NCBI GenBank assembly: GCA_032164245.1
Contig: JAVMKO010000039.1
Coordinates: 1-64,000 of the forward strand
Direction: 5' to 3'
Length of the DNA stretch: 64,000 nt
Origin: Sternotherus odoratus
Lineage: Eukaryota > Chordata > Testudines > Kinosternidae
A program made the translations under genes and the position numbers. Under the pieces are notes generated by a model. It worked only from the letters and a program-made list of their open reading frames with translations. It did not search any database and had not been told where the DNA came from. Within the stretch, counting starts at the first letter, position 1, and every line of letters begins with the position of its first letter. This document shows, piece by piece, positions 31,910-42,829 of this stretch.

Positions 31910-32531
31910 CGTCCGGCGGCAGTCCCCACTGGTCCTCGGGGTAGCAGGCTGTTTGTGCCTTCAGCCGGGCCTCTAGCCGAGGGTCCAGTGGCTCCTCGGG
32001 GTAGTGGCCGAGCGGCAGAGGCGGCGGCCTTTCCCAGTAGCCGTAGGGCTGCTGGTCGGGGAAGTCCGGTTGCGGAGGCAGCCCTTGAGGGGCTTCCTTC
32101 GCTGCTGGCTTCCTCCCTCCTGTGTCTGGAGGCAGCCATCTTATCTGGCCGGGGCCGCCCCCGGGGTTCCGGGGGCGGGGCTGACCCGGCGATGATGTGG
32201 CCCCTCCCGGCCGCGGCGTGCGGCCCACTGGTGGCGAGGCCCCACCTCTCCCGCCCTCGGGTCTCCGGGGGCGGGGCTGGTCCGGCGCTGATGCGCCTTC
32301 TTCCGGCCACGCCTCCTTTCCCCCGCCCTCGGATCTCCGGGGGCAGGGTCGTCCTAGAGCCGCCGGGGCTTCCTCCGGCCGCGGCGTGCGGCCCGCCGCC
32401 GGCCGCGGCTTTTCTTGTCCGCTCACGGTTCTCCGGGGGCGGGGCTCAGCCCGTGCTGGCACGGCTTCCTCCGGCCGCTGCCAGGGGCTGTTTCGGGCGC
32501 GGGCGGCGTGCAGCCGTGCCGCCCCGCCACA
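31910..32531 (-). repeat. Gypsy 5' LTR, shortened to 622 bp
   Basis: Matches 26897-27541 of the 3' LTR, with a 24-bp internal deletion near 32308. The PBS-proximal half (about 590 bp) is missing, and what remains abuts the primer site directly. The outer end TGTGGCGGGG is flanked by GGCC. Confidence 0.85.
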
Positions 32532-32562
32532 GGCCCCAGGCAGGTCCATGACACACACAGCT

Positions 32563-33170
32563 CTTTGAATCATACAATATCAGGGTTCGAAGGGACCTCA
32601 GGAAGTATTTCTAGACTAACCCCTGGCTCAAAGCAGGACCAACCCCAACTACATCATCCCAGCCAGGGCTTTGTCAAAGATGGACAAAGACCTCTTATGA
32701 AGGAGTCTGTAGCAGTGCATGGGATTCTTCCGACCTAAGTGCAGGACTCTGCACTTGTCCTTGTTGACTCTCATCACATTTCTTTTGCCCAAATCTTTTA
32801 ATTTGTCTAGGTCTCTCTGTATCCTGTCCCTACCCTCCAGCGTATCTACCACTCCTCCCAATTTAGTGTCATCTGCAAATTTGCTGAGGGTGCAGTCCAC
32901 ACCATCCTCCAGATCATTAATGAAGATATTGAATAAAACTGGCCCCAGGACCGACCCTTGGGGCACTCCTCTTGATACCGGCTGCCAACTAGACATGGAG
33001 CCATTGATCACTACCCATTGAGCCAGATGATCTAGCTGGTTTTCAGTCCTCATACTGTGGGAGACCATATCAAAAGCTTTGATAAAGTCAAGGAATAACA
33101 CGTCCACTGCTTTCCCCTCATCCGCAGAGCCAATTATCTCATCGTAGAAGGCAATTTGGTTAGTCAGGCA
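32563..33170 (-). mobile_element. CR1 LINE, 5'-truncated (unit B)
   Basis: Same copy as 8733-9400 by duplication. Contains [10 protein letters not shown] and [14 protein letters not shown]. It lacks about 45 bp (near 33053) that encode the segment after VSHS in the other units. Confidence 0.9.
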
Positions 33171-33785
33171 TGACTTGCTGTTAGGGTTCCCTCCCCACTC
33201 TGAAGTCTGGGATATAGATGTGGGGACCCAGATGAAAGACCCCCTAAACTTATTTCTACCAGCTTAGGTTAAAACGTTTCACAGGCACAAATCCCTTTTT
33301 GTCCTAGGATGGTATTGCTGCCACCACCAAGTGATTTAAACAAAGATTCAGGGAAAGGACCACTTGGAGTTTCTATTCCCCCAAACCCGTTTACCCCCTT
33401 TCCTGGGGAGGCTAGAGAATAATATTCTCACCAATTGGTACAGGTGAGCACAGACCAAATCCCTGGATATTTAGGACACTGAAAATCAATCAGGTTCTTT
33501 AGAAGTTGTTTTAAAATAAAGGTAAAAGAATCACCTCTGTACACTCAGGATGGAAGTGTACAAACACACACACACACACACACACAAATAAATCTCCATC
33601 CAATATAGGGAAAATTCACAAGCTAAAAAAAAAACCATAATCTCACCCCTTCCCTGGCTATACTTACTAATTTTGTAATTCTGGATGCTTTTTCAGACAA
33701 GTTCTTAAGAGATGTTTTTTTTCTGCCTGGCTGGGAGAGAACACACAAACAAAGCCTTTATCCCCACCCTCCAGATTTGTGAGTA
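33171..33785. other. Repeat with (CA)n tract, unit B
   Basis: Counterpart of 9401-9999, with a (CA)n at 33563-33586. No gene. Confidence 0.6.
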
Positions 33786-33966
33786 GTCAGACCCCGCAAG
33801 ACCACGACGATCGGGATCCAAAAAACCCGATTGCGATAAGCGCGGGGTCGCGGTATTGCGCGGTTCCGCTGCATCAAAGCAGCGCCTGCCACCGACATCA
33901 GGAGCCAGCCACACCCTGTGCTAAAAACGGATTCGTACTATCGCGGGGCGCAGTATTCCGGGGTCC
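33786..33966. mobile_element. TA-MITE, decayed copy (unit B)
   Basis: Counterpart of 10000-10166. The left end is AGTCAGACCCC and the right end is clipped at GGGGTCC. Includes an internal TTCCGCTGCATCAAAGC piece missing from unit A. Confidence 0.65.
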
Positions 33967-34443
33967 ACTGGTTTTGGTGAATTCCCCCCCCCCCGGCAGA
34001 TCTGATCCACAGTGGCTCTATTCACCAGGGCGCTGTCTTCCAGGGTGCAGGGGCTTTCAAATTTGATGAGAAGGCCCCAGCTGAATCCCCGTATGTTCTA
34101 GGAAATGCATTTCCTGCTGGGGGGTGTCACACGCAGGGTTGTTGGGGCCCCATTGTGCTGGGTGCGGCGCAGACACAGGGTGACCAAGACCAGGCTGGGC
34201 TGCAGGTCAGGACTGAGGGGCATCGGTGGAGAAGGGGGGCAGGCAGCCCCTGTTCTTACTGTGCCCCTGGCCCTGGTGCATTCTGGGTACATTTGCATTT
34301 CCCCTGGGGGCCCCTTCACCTCTGCCCAGAGCAAACTCCCACTCAGCTGTGCCCTGTGGCTGCAGGGATGTCACCGCCTCTGGGCTCCAGGATGGGCAGA
34401 GACTCTGTTAATGGTTCATTCCCTCGGGGATAAGAGGCTGGAG
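33967..34443. other. Unit B spacer and first part of plus-strand exon 0
   Basis: Matches 10180-10695. The last about 60 bp are the left part of the exon-0-like sequence, split by the solo LTR. Confidence 0.5.
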
Positions 34444-34448
34444 CAGCC

Positions 34449-35231
34449 TGTCACGGAGCGCCCGGGCGATGGTCTGGAACCGCTCCCTAGGAAGCCAGAC
34501 CGGACTCCGGGTGAAGGGCCCCTTCTCCGTACACAGCCTGTTTCCCAGGCCAGGAGCTTCAGGGGTCCCCACTTCCACCTTCCTGTGTCTGTCCTCGGAG
34601 CATTCAGCACCTTCTGCCCCTCCGTGTGCTTCCCCCAGCAAGCCCGCCTGGGCGTGGTCCTGGGGGAGCCCATGGGTTCTGCACCCCAAATCCACAGTCA
34701 AATGCGACTCTCAGCCAGCCAGCAGAATAGACGGTTTATTTGAGATGTCAGGAACCATCCAACTCACAGCTTCTCAGTCCAAACAGGGTCCATCAGTCAG
34801 GCCTTTCTGGGGTGCCAGGAGGTGAGACCCAGATTCTGGGCTCCTGCTTCCTTCCCAGGTTTATTCGATGACTTCTAATCACAGACCATACAGTGAGCGT
34901 GAGCCTTCAGCTGGATCCATCTTGGGGTCAGAGAGCGAGTTCGCTTCTCTGCCTCTCCCAGCTCGACCCAGACCCAGACTGCCTCAACCCCCCCTAGCCA
35001 CTCCCTGCTCCTTTGTTCCTTTTGTCTGTTTTCCGGGGCTTCCCTTCAACAGGTTCAGCTGACCTCCCTCCCCCACCTGGGGTCAGGTTACAGCTTGCAG
35101 GGATGCCTCCCAGTGAGGGGAGGGCGTTGCCTCCTTGCTTCCAGCGTTAGCCCCTATCCCTTCACATAGACACTTAAGAAATGCATAGGGGAAACTGAGG
35201 CACACACACACAGTACTCCCACTTCGTCACA
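34449..35231. mobile_element. Solo LTR family 1, with TSD CAGCC
   Basis: 783 bp, TGTCACGGAGCGCCCGGGCG to CACTTCGTCACA, flanked by CAGCC at 34444-34448 and 35232-35236. Unit A has the uninterrupted sequence (GGAGCAGCCCCTGAGG near 10695). A minus-strand AATAAA (GGTTTATTTG near 34733) suggests minus orientation. Confidence 0.88.
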
Positions 35232-35317
35232 CAGCCCCTGAGGGAGAGACAGGCAGGGACCTCCCAGCTCCAGAGACGCACAGATACTGCTCATTCCCCT
35301 GGCAGCGAGTCACCCAG
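35232..35317 (+). other. Second half of plus-strand exon 0 with donor
   Basis: Ends CACCCAG followed by GTGAGTGAG. Together with the part before 34444 it is the likely first exon of GLYATL copy D, now interrupted by the LTR. Confidence 0.4.
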
Positions 35318-35394
35318 GTGAGTGAGAGCACTAGGGCCAACCTAGCCCTCTACAGACAGCCCTGGTATCACATGGCCACACAGATACCTCCTTA

Positions 35395-35638
35395 TTGTGG
35401 GGCCTCTGGTGAGAACGGGGCCATGCACAGACTGGTCGTTATTGTAGGGTCTCTGGTGAGAACGGGGGCTGCCCACAGACTGGTGAGTGTTTTGGGGTCT
35501 TTGATGAGCATGGGGGCTGCCCACAAATTGGTGAGTTATTGGAGGGTCTCTGGTGAACAGGAGCACTGCACACCGACTGGTGAATTATTGTAGGGTCTCT
35601 GGTGAGTTTTAGTAGGGTTTTTGATGAGCACGGGGCTG
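35395..35638 (+). repeat. ~48-50-bp minisatellite, about 5 units
   Basis: GGGTCTCTGGTGAGAACGGG units. The array is split by the 2.25-kb insertion and continues at 37894. Confidence 0.75.
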
Positions 35639-37889
35639 TGTTATGCTACACAAAGCACATGGGATCTTTTATAGGGGGAAGGGAAATACGGTGCATTTAT
35701 TGAAAATACAATAGTTAGAATATGCTTTTCAGTCTCTGTCTCTGTCTCTGTCTCACACACACACTTCTGCAGATGGTCTTTATAGTTACCAGTCTGTTGT
35801 AGCTCAAGTCAATCTAATGCCCAGTTAGACTGAGCATGAGTGAGGAGCTGGGCTCTGTCAGTCGCCATCCGATGCTCCGAGGCTGGCAGGACTGAACCCA
35901 AAGTCCCATGGCAAAGCACCTGTTTTTATAGTCTTCTTTCTTCCTTGACCGATGGAGTTGGCTGTGTGGGTTTGTGACAGGTTCCTCCTTAACTGGCGTT
36001 ATCTTTTGATGTTAACATTCCACAACACCCCTCAGAGGGTCGTGGATTGACTTCATGACTCCTCTATGGGGGTGCCAGCATTTACTTTAGGGTTGTCAAT
36101 TTGCCCTGCCTTCATTATAGATGCGAGTTGAGGGTTCTGGTGTCCTTAAGTCTCTTCACTTCTTCCTGGACTATCTGGCATTAACAATTCCCACCTTATC
36201 TTTTCCTGCTGCACCCATTCTTCATTCACACAAAGAGTCTCACACAGATACAAATGTAACCCTTCTGCCCTTCAGAATTGGCAGCAACAAGGGCCAGGTT
36301 CAGTAAATAGGGGTTCCCTCTCAACAATACAATGCAAACTGGCTCGAGCCCCCACCCAGTGACCTGGGAAAATCCTAACACACCCCTGGGCGCCTCAATG
36401 AGGCAATACTTCCCCTCTTGCAAGCACAGATCGGTGTAACAGAAGATCTTTATTAACATGAGGTAAATGACATCACTAAACTGGGAAAAACACCACACCT
36501 AGGGTTCATGCACCAACCCGTGAGCAAATTGCCCCTCCCCAGCAAGTTTGGGCTGTGTCCTCTCCTGTGGGTTCAGGAGTCCAGCAACCCAAACGTCACC
36601 CAAAGTCCCACAAGTCCAATAGCCCAAAGTCCCTGGAGTCCAGCAACCCCAAAAGTCACCCAAAGTCCCAAAAGTTCAACAGCCCCAAAGTCTCTGGAGT
36701 CCCTGGTGGAAAGTCACTCTGCAGTGTCTTACCTCCCAGGCTGGGTGGAAGTGGAGAGCAGAGTGGAGGGTACCTTCATGAGGTCCGAGGCCGACGGCCC
36801 AGTCTCTCCGTGGGGTGCTGGTGGCTCCGCTAGCCGCCCTGCTAGCCGACACAGGAACTGCTCTGCCCGCGGCTCGACTCTGCTCACTGTCTCAGGAACT
36901 GCTCGGCCAGCTGTCTCAGGAACGGGTCAGCCGGCACCGGGGCTGCTCGGCCAGCTGTCTCAGGAACGGGTCAGCCAGCACAGGAACCGCTCTGCTTAGG
37001 GCCCCCCACTTAAGACAAAGCTCAGTGATTGTCAGCTCTTGAGTGATTTCAGCTCATAGCGGGGGGGGGGGGGGGCGCACCTTAGTGCAGAGGCACCACC
37101 AGACCCAAAACAACTTCAGCTCCATGGGCTGAAGTTAGACTCCTAAAGGAAGCAAAAGTCCACTCTAACATTCCACAGAGGAGAGAGACCAGGTGCAATA
37201 GGCCTGCAAGGCCCTCAGACAAGGCCCAGACCACAAGGTCTTGAGCCTGTCCACAGCCTCTCTCAATTCAGTGAGTTTTGGAACCCCTGTCCCTTGTTTA
37301 CCGAGTGCTACCTAGCTGATGGCGAGTCCCTCCAGCATGCCAAAGGCCAAATCAATGTCCCAACCCCTCATTCACATAAACATGTTAATCAGCACTCTAT
37401 CATTCTTGCCCCAATACTACAGAAACTGGGGGTCCCACAGTAGCCAAAGTGATCATTTTGGCTGTTAGAGTGCAGGCCAGGTGCGGTGGGTGTGTCTAAG
37501 CAAATCAGGTGTTATTTTCCAAAAGCTACTGCAATTTCTGCAACTCACCACTGGATGTCACCCATACTGACACTGCAAAGTCATTGCAATTCCTGCAATT
37601 CCCTGACACTGCTTACACAAACAGCAGAACACATTGTAAATCAAGCCTTGCTAAATCTTAGAACTAAAACAATTCACACTGGGGCTTTTCTCTAATCTAT
37701 TTATCATAGACACGGTACAAAATCCTGTCTCTTACTCACTAAAAATTGTAATGCAATTGGGAAACAGAATCCCATGTCAAGACGGTCATTCCTTTCTGTT
37801 ATTCAAAAAGGCTGGCTGGTAGCATGAAATCAAAGTTTTCATCAATTCTTATAGTACAATTACTACAACTATAAAACCCTGCTCCTACA
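35639..37889. mobile_element. 2.25-kb unclassified insertion, LTR-like ends
   Basis: Bounded TGTTATGCTACAC ... GCTCCTACA and flanked by GCTG at 35635-35638 and 37890-37893, inside the minisatellite. Absent from units A and C. No internal LTR pair was seen. It contains short tandem repeats (36590-36710, CCCAAAGTCC-type; 36880-36990, CAGCTGTCTCAGGAACGGGT-type) and a G run at 37061-37074. The only longer frame (36508-36999) is made of these repeats and is probably not a gene. Confidence 0.55.
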
Positions 37890-37893
37890 GCTG

Positions 37894-38030
37894 CACACAA
37901 ACTGGTGAGTTATTGTACGGTCTCTGGTAAGTAGAGGTCCACACACAGATTGGTGAGTTAGTGTAGGGGCTCTGGTGAGCACGGGGGCTGGGCACAGACT
38001 GGTGAGTTACTGTAAGGTCCCTGGTGAGCA
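37894..38030 (+). repeat. Minisatellite, continued
   Basis: Continuation of 35395-35638, ending at the hAT element (GGTGAGCA). Confidence 0.7.
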
Positions 38031-39075
38031 CATGGCCGGATTAAGACCTTTAGACACATTGTTGTTCTCGGAGGGTTGTTTATTCTTTTTAGCTGAGAAA
38101 AAGAGAGTTCTGCGGAGCAGTTAGTAATCATCAGTGTTAGAAACATATATAGTGCGATCTCTACATTTGGAAATACACATTGTATTCCGTCTTTCAATAC
38201 TGAGTCATGAAGATTAATGTGACTGAATTTCATTTTTCCTGTTTCATTAAACCTTGCACGCACATAACAGTGGAACTGCCGTACTTCTCCACAGAGATTC
38301 GTGTTCAAGTCAACATGGTATGAGTCAACTAGCTTTTGGAAACCTTGTGAATATTGTTCGTCAGATAAGTCCATATCGTTTAGAAAAGAAAATCTACTCG
38401 AGACTTCTTTGTACACTTCACCTCTCCTTTCCATATGAGCTTCAAGTGTATCAATTATAGTGTAGTATGTAGATATCCTCAATTTGGCTCTAGGATTCAA
38501 AGCTCTTTCTCTTGTACTTCTATCATTTGCTTGTTTTTTCCTGATTCGCTTGTGGGACTGGGCTTCTTTGTAGTTAGTATCAGGCGAGATATCTTTTGCT
38601 ATGTCTTCAGATCTTTCTAAATCATTCCTCCAAGTGAGTAAGTGGTCTAATGATTGACAGAGTTTTCAAATCCAATTCTTTTTCTTGGAGGGCTTCACTT
38701 GCGTTGTAAAATTTCATTCCCCGTGGTCAATCTGAATACAGACTCTAGTTCTTGCATCTTGTTTCCAGTGCTTTCTGCCCCTCGTATAGTTTCTCCCTTT
38801 GCGACTGGTCTTCAGCTATACTTTCTAATGCATCCACAAGATTTGAGGAGGACTCCAGAATTGCACTTGTTGCCACTGCATGTTCCTCCCAGTGAGTATT
38901 AGAAAGAGATTTCAACACACGATCATTCCCCAAATATGTTTTAAAACCACTTCGATCCTTTCTTTGAAATATCAAGTCTCAATTTTCAAAAAAATAATTT
39001 ATTTTTTTTGGTGCCCCCGGCTTTGCTGGTGCCCTAAGCGTGTGCTCAGTCTGCCGATTGGGAAATCCAGCCCTG
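38031..39075 (-). mobile_element. hAT DNA transposon, internally decayed
   Basis: Ends CATGGCCGGATT and AATCCAGCCCTG, imperfect inverted repeats. Flanked by GGTGAGCA (38023-38030) and GGTAAGCA (39076-39083), an 8-bp target duplication with one mismatch. Encodes transposase fragments on the minus strand. Confidence 0.82.
38040..38975 (-). pseudogene. hAT transposase fragments
   Basis: The C-terminal part (frame 38500-37958) holds the hAT dimerisation motif: NVEIALYMFLTLMITNCSAE followed by LSFSQLKRINN. The upstream part (frame 38975-38745) has VLKSLSNTHWEEHAVATSAI and VDALESIAEDQ, resembling the SDTRW block of ZMYM-type hAT transposases. The pieces are in different frames with stops between them, and the catalytic N-terminal half is missing. 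Total coding remains about 250 codons. Confidence 0.8.
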
Positions 39076-39227
39076 GGTAAGCACACGGGGGGCCACACAC
39101 ACACACACTCGTGAGGTGTTGTGGGCTCTACACATAGTGTTTCCCATTTTGGCAGGGCTGGGAGCTGGCAGCTGGTCTCTGGGGTGGGAGACAGTCACAG
39201 GGAACTGATGGGTCTCCTGCCCCACAG

Positions 39228-39357
39228 GTACCCCTCGCACCGTCCCGCTGGAAGCTGTGAAGGACAAACCCGGCCAGCGATGCTGATCCTGAGCTGTTCC
39301 TCCAAGCTGCGGCTGCTGGAGGGGATGCTACGGTGGGGCCTGCCTGACGCGCTGCCG
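39228..39357 (+). pseudogene. GLYATL: GLYATL copy D: first coding exon, plus strand
   Basis: Acceptor CCCCACAG at 39220-39227, 52 nt of 5'UTR, then ATG at 39280 and 26 codons ([20 protein letters not shown], then LPDALP), with donor GTGACC at 39358. Same exon length and donor position as copies A-C, but a distinct subfamily (Leu2, Gly15, Met16). The inferred exon 0 ends at 35317, giving a 3.9-kb intron now filled by a minisatellite, a 2.25-kb insertion and a hAT element. No exon 2 or later exon is visible on the plus strand before 45 kb, so the gene is truncated. Confidence 0.78.
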
Positions 39358-40165
39358 GTGACCAGGATTTGCCGGCCCCCGCAGGGGCGAACCTCCCCCC
39401 TCGGGCTGGGCAGAGAGCAGGGGAGAGTCCCTCGGAGTCCCCTGGGTGACGGGGCACTTAGTGGTCTGGGGTGCAGTCCCCTGGTCAGGGGTACCTGGAG
39501 GGCTGGCCCCTCCACATGGTTGGGGGGTAGCAGTATGGGGGGCAGACCCTTTCTCCAGGCCGGGGGGCAGGAGTTCAGGGGCAGGGCAGGCTCTCAGGGT
39601 TCCACAGGGCCTGTGCTGTACCCCAGCCTGTCACCAGTCCCCTGCCAGTGACCCCTGGATTGGGCCAGGCCCCGAGGCTGCACACAGCTCCACAGGGGCA
39701 GGCCCGTGACCTCCACCACTGGGCCTTTGACACCAGCCCTCCCAGCTCTCTCCTTGGCTCCCTGCAGCAAATGCAGCCGAGCCAGACTCCCGCGGGAGGC
39801 TTGGGCCGGGCCCCTCTGTTGTGTGTTGGCAGAGACCCCGGCAGCCTTTGCACAACACGGTAGCGCTTCATTAGTCACCCTGCTAGACGCCTCAGGTTAG
39901 AACAGGGAGTCAAAGGTGAAGCCACAGCCCAGCCTGGCCAAGCCGGGGCAATGAACCAGCCAAGACGTCACGGGCCCATGGCTGGCTCTGGTTCTGTCTC
40001 TTTGTTCTTAGGCCAAGGTGACGGCTACTGAGACGCTCCAAAAGCCGACTCATAGTCCCGTTTCCTGACCCCTCGCGGTCGCTGTTCTTCAGCTGGGAGC
40101 CTCTCCGCTGCAGAGCTGTGAGGGGGGAATCTCGCTCGCTCGGTGTGAACGTCCAACCCAGCCCC
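39358..40165 (+). other. Segment repeated inverted at 57838-58527
   Basis: 39430-40165 is the reverse complement of 58527-57838, and 39095-39430 that of 63155-63530. Includes the dispersed repeat with CACAGGGGCAGGCC at 39600-39850. No gene recognised. Confidence 0.65.
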
Positions 40166-41109
40166 CACCCTTCATCACACAGGCCCCCACCCTGGGTTAG
40201 GGGTAGCAGCAGGAGGGCAGGCTCCTCCCCCAGGTTAGACGTAGTGGTGGGGGGAGGCTTCCCCAGGCCTCCTCCCTCCCCCCCCGCCTCCCAAAGTCCA
40301 AACCCAGTGCCAATGTCTGCTGCTCTCCCAGCGTAGCCGCCAGGCCCTGCCCATCCAATCAGAGCACACGCGGGCCCTATGCCAGACAGTCGCAGTATGG
40401 GCTGGCTTTGCAGGAAAATGGTGTATAACCACCACCCTAAGAAGCACATCGCAAACCTGTGCAAGGAGAAAAGGCGACGCGTTGGGACGTTGAACAAGGC
40501 GCAGCTGATTGCAGGCTGGAGAAGGGGGACGGGACTCAGCAGCAGGTTCCAGACCCAGGCCGGGTTTGATGAGGGTCGGAGAGTGACAGGAACAGCAGCA
40601 GGTTGTGCTCACGACCCGGTTCCCCTCCAGTAGATTTGAAGCGGTAGGAGTTAGCGTGGAAAGCAAAGGCGCTAACAGAGTGTGAGAGGAACCAGCCGGC
40701 TGTGAGAAACGCAGCAAAAGCTTGATCTGGAGATGTGGAGGGGGCGAGAGACCCCACCAAGGGGTAAGTGGGCAAAGGCCTCAGGGATGCCCACTCCGCA
40801 GGGAGCTGGATACCAAATTGTCCCGGTTTAAGGAGGAGGAGGGGCTGTAGACACCAACCTCGCTGCCTTTGAGAACGGTTGCAATTTGAACCTGTCTGAT
40901 CCAGTGGACTGGCTCTGCTGTCTCACCCCCTTACTGAGTCCCCCAAAGCCGTAGAGCTCATTCTGGGGGTGTCAATGAAAAGACAAATAGCTCATGTGGC
41001 AGGGAGCAGGGGTCACATCCTCCCCACCCCCAGTCCTGTAACACTGAGGAAAGGCTGTTAAGCTCAGGAGACCTGTCTGTCTCGAAGTAGACCCCGGTAG
41101 TTGAGTGGG
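40166..41109. other. Unique spacer, nothing recognised
   Basis: No match elsewhere in the window and no frame with recognisable motifs. Confidence 0.4.
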
Positions 41110-41166
41110 TGTCATGGAGCGCCTGGGCGATAGTCTGGAACCGCTCCCTAGGAAGCCAGACCGGAC
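41110..41166. repeat. LTR family 1, 57-bp 5' fragment
   Basis: Starts TGTCATGGAGCGCCTGGGCG and stops after GCCAGACCGGA. Confidence 0.7.
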
Positions 41167-42829
41167 CAACAGCTCTCCATATTCAATCCCCTTCCCGATA
41201 CTTCTCTCCATGTATCATTTTTCTTTTCTTTAATAACTTGTCTCTCTTCTTTCAGACTAGTCCTTTACACACAGCTCTCCTTATTCGATCACAGCGTAGC
41301 CAAGCACAACACTTCCCCCGTTCATACACACACATTACAAAATTTCAAAATGGCCGACAGTGCCAAACGTTGGTGCCACCGGAAACGGGGTGGGAACACG
41401 GGACAAAAGCCCCAAGCGGGGCGTGGAAACCTGTCAAAGGTTGCATGGTGATAAGTACTGTCGAGTATATGCTACTCACGTGGGCTGAGGCAGGCGAGAT
41501 TCAGGGACTTGCTCCCTCACAGGGAGCTTGTGGCAGAGCAAACCCAGGCGTCCGAGTCACAAGACTGGTGCCCCAACTTCCTCCCCAGCCTGGGGAGATC
41601 GGGAGACCCCGGGGCTGTGACGTGGGGCCCAGAAACTGCCCAGCAGCCAGCGGAGGAGCTGGGAGAAGACTTCATGGCCCCCTCCCCTGAGCCACAAGGT
41701 GGAGCTGGGCCAGCAGAGAGTCTTCTTCTTTGAGCCTGTTTTTCCGGACGGTGCCGGCGGGGAAGCTGGACGTGTGGGAGGAGAAGCAGGTCCACTGAGG
41801 CCGGAGCCGGGCCGGGGGCTGGGTCGGATGCTCTGAATGACGGGAGAGTGGTGATTTCTAGACCATTTTTAAAATCATGATTCAGTCTTAGGAAATGGAG
41901 ACTGTGTCATGGGGCGACGCAGGCCGGCCGGCTGGGGGTGGGAGAACTCTGCTCCCCATGGGGGGGTTGGCTGCCTGGCTGGAGGTGGGGGATCTGCTCT
42001 GGTGGGCCTGCTCCCTGGCTGGGGGCGGTGCTGGCTCTACCCCTGGGTCTGCCGGCAGGTTGTGTCGGTTCTGCTGTGGCCCCCCAGGATCGGTGCTGCA
42101 CCCCGGCTTTTAAAACAGGCCTTGGGGGACCCCTGTGATGGGCCGGACCCCCAAGGGGACTCTCTCTTCAACCAGGGCCGGCCACACGGCTCCAGCCCTC
42201 CTGCTTCACCCCACGAGCTCTGCCCAGCACGTCCCCCTGAGACAGACCCCTGGAGAGACCTGGCTGCTCTTTGGGGCCCTGTGTCCCCCAGCCAGTGTTT
42301 GCAGTGACATCCCAAAGCCTTTTCCACACAGCACAAGGTTTATTGGTCCCCTGGAACCGGGCCTGGGAGGTCCTTGGGGCAGCAGAGAAAAGTGAAGGTG
42401 AAGACACAGGCCAGGGCCCCACCCAGCCAAGCTGCTGAAGAGCCAAAAATGGATCCTGTCTCCATCCCAGGGCCGAGGACGTCCATTCTGGGGGGGGGGG
42501 GAGAAGAGCGGATGCTCCTGCCTGTGTTTGGGCCCAGCAGGGCTCTACGGGGGGTCCCTGCGTGCCGTGTCTCCTCATAAACACAGCCCTGGCCTGGCTT
42601 TCCAGCTGGCCCTGGAGCCACCAGGCAAGGCCAGCACCTGCCCCCTGTCACTGTGGGGGAGGGAAGGGGCTGGGCCACAGCTGGGCCGTGTGGTCGGAGC
42701 CCGAGGGAGCTCGCCCCAAAGCTTTGGCAAGACCAGCGCACATAGTGCAGGCTCCAGCTCTTCCGCCCCAAACTCCCAGGAGTCGCTGAGCAGCATGGGG
42801 TGGGCGGGGGACTCGGGGGGCAGCCTGAG
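41167..42829. other. Spacer, nothing firmly recognised
   Basis: GC-rich from 41400. The stretch around 41710-41800 can be read as a short coding-like end (GKLDVWEEKQVH, stop) but could not be assigned. No splice-compatible partner was found. Confidence 0.35.

Larger units (their letters stand above)
26307..32531 (-). mobile_element. Ty3/gypsy LTR retrotransposon, Gmr1-like gene order
   Basis: Read from 32531 down to 26307: 5' LTR, tRNA-Ala primer site, gag, zinc knuckle, protease, integrase, reverse transcriptase, RNase H, polypurine tract, 3' LTR. GGCC flanks both sides, and unit C near 55942-55955 shows the unoccupied sequence. The integrase lies before the reverse transcriptase, as in Ty1/copia, although the domains are gypsy-like. 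This combination is known from the Gmr1-like group of deuterostome elements. Several frameshifts and an in-frame stop make this copy inactive. Confidence 0.9.

Noticed and set aside
36508..36999. 163-codon plus-strand frame
   Set aside because: Composed of short tandem repeats inside an unclassified insertion, with no start context or motif.
40379..40633. 84-codon plus-strand frame
   Set aside because: No similarity recognised, and no second copy or splice context to support it.
41640..41810. Possible terminal coding exon ending GKLDVWEEKQVH
   Set aside because: No family recognised, no acceptor with a matching upstream exon, and neighbouring frames are equally open.
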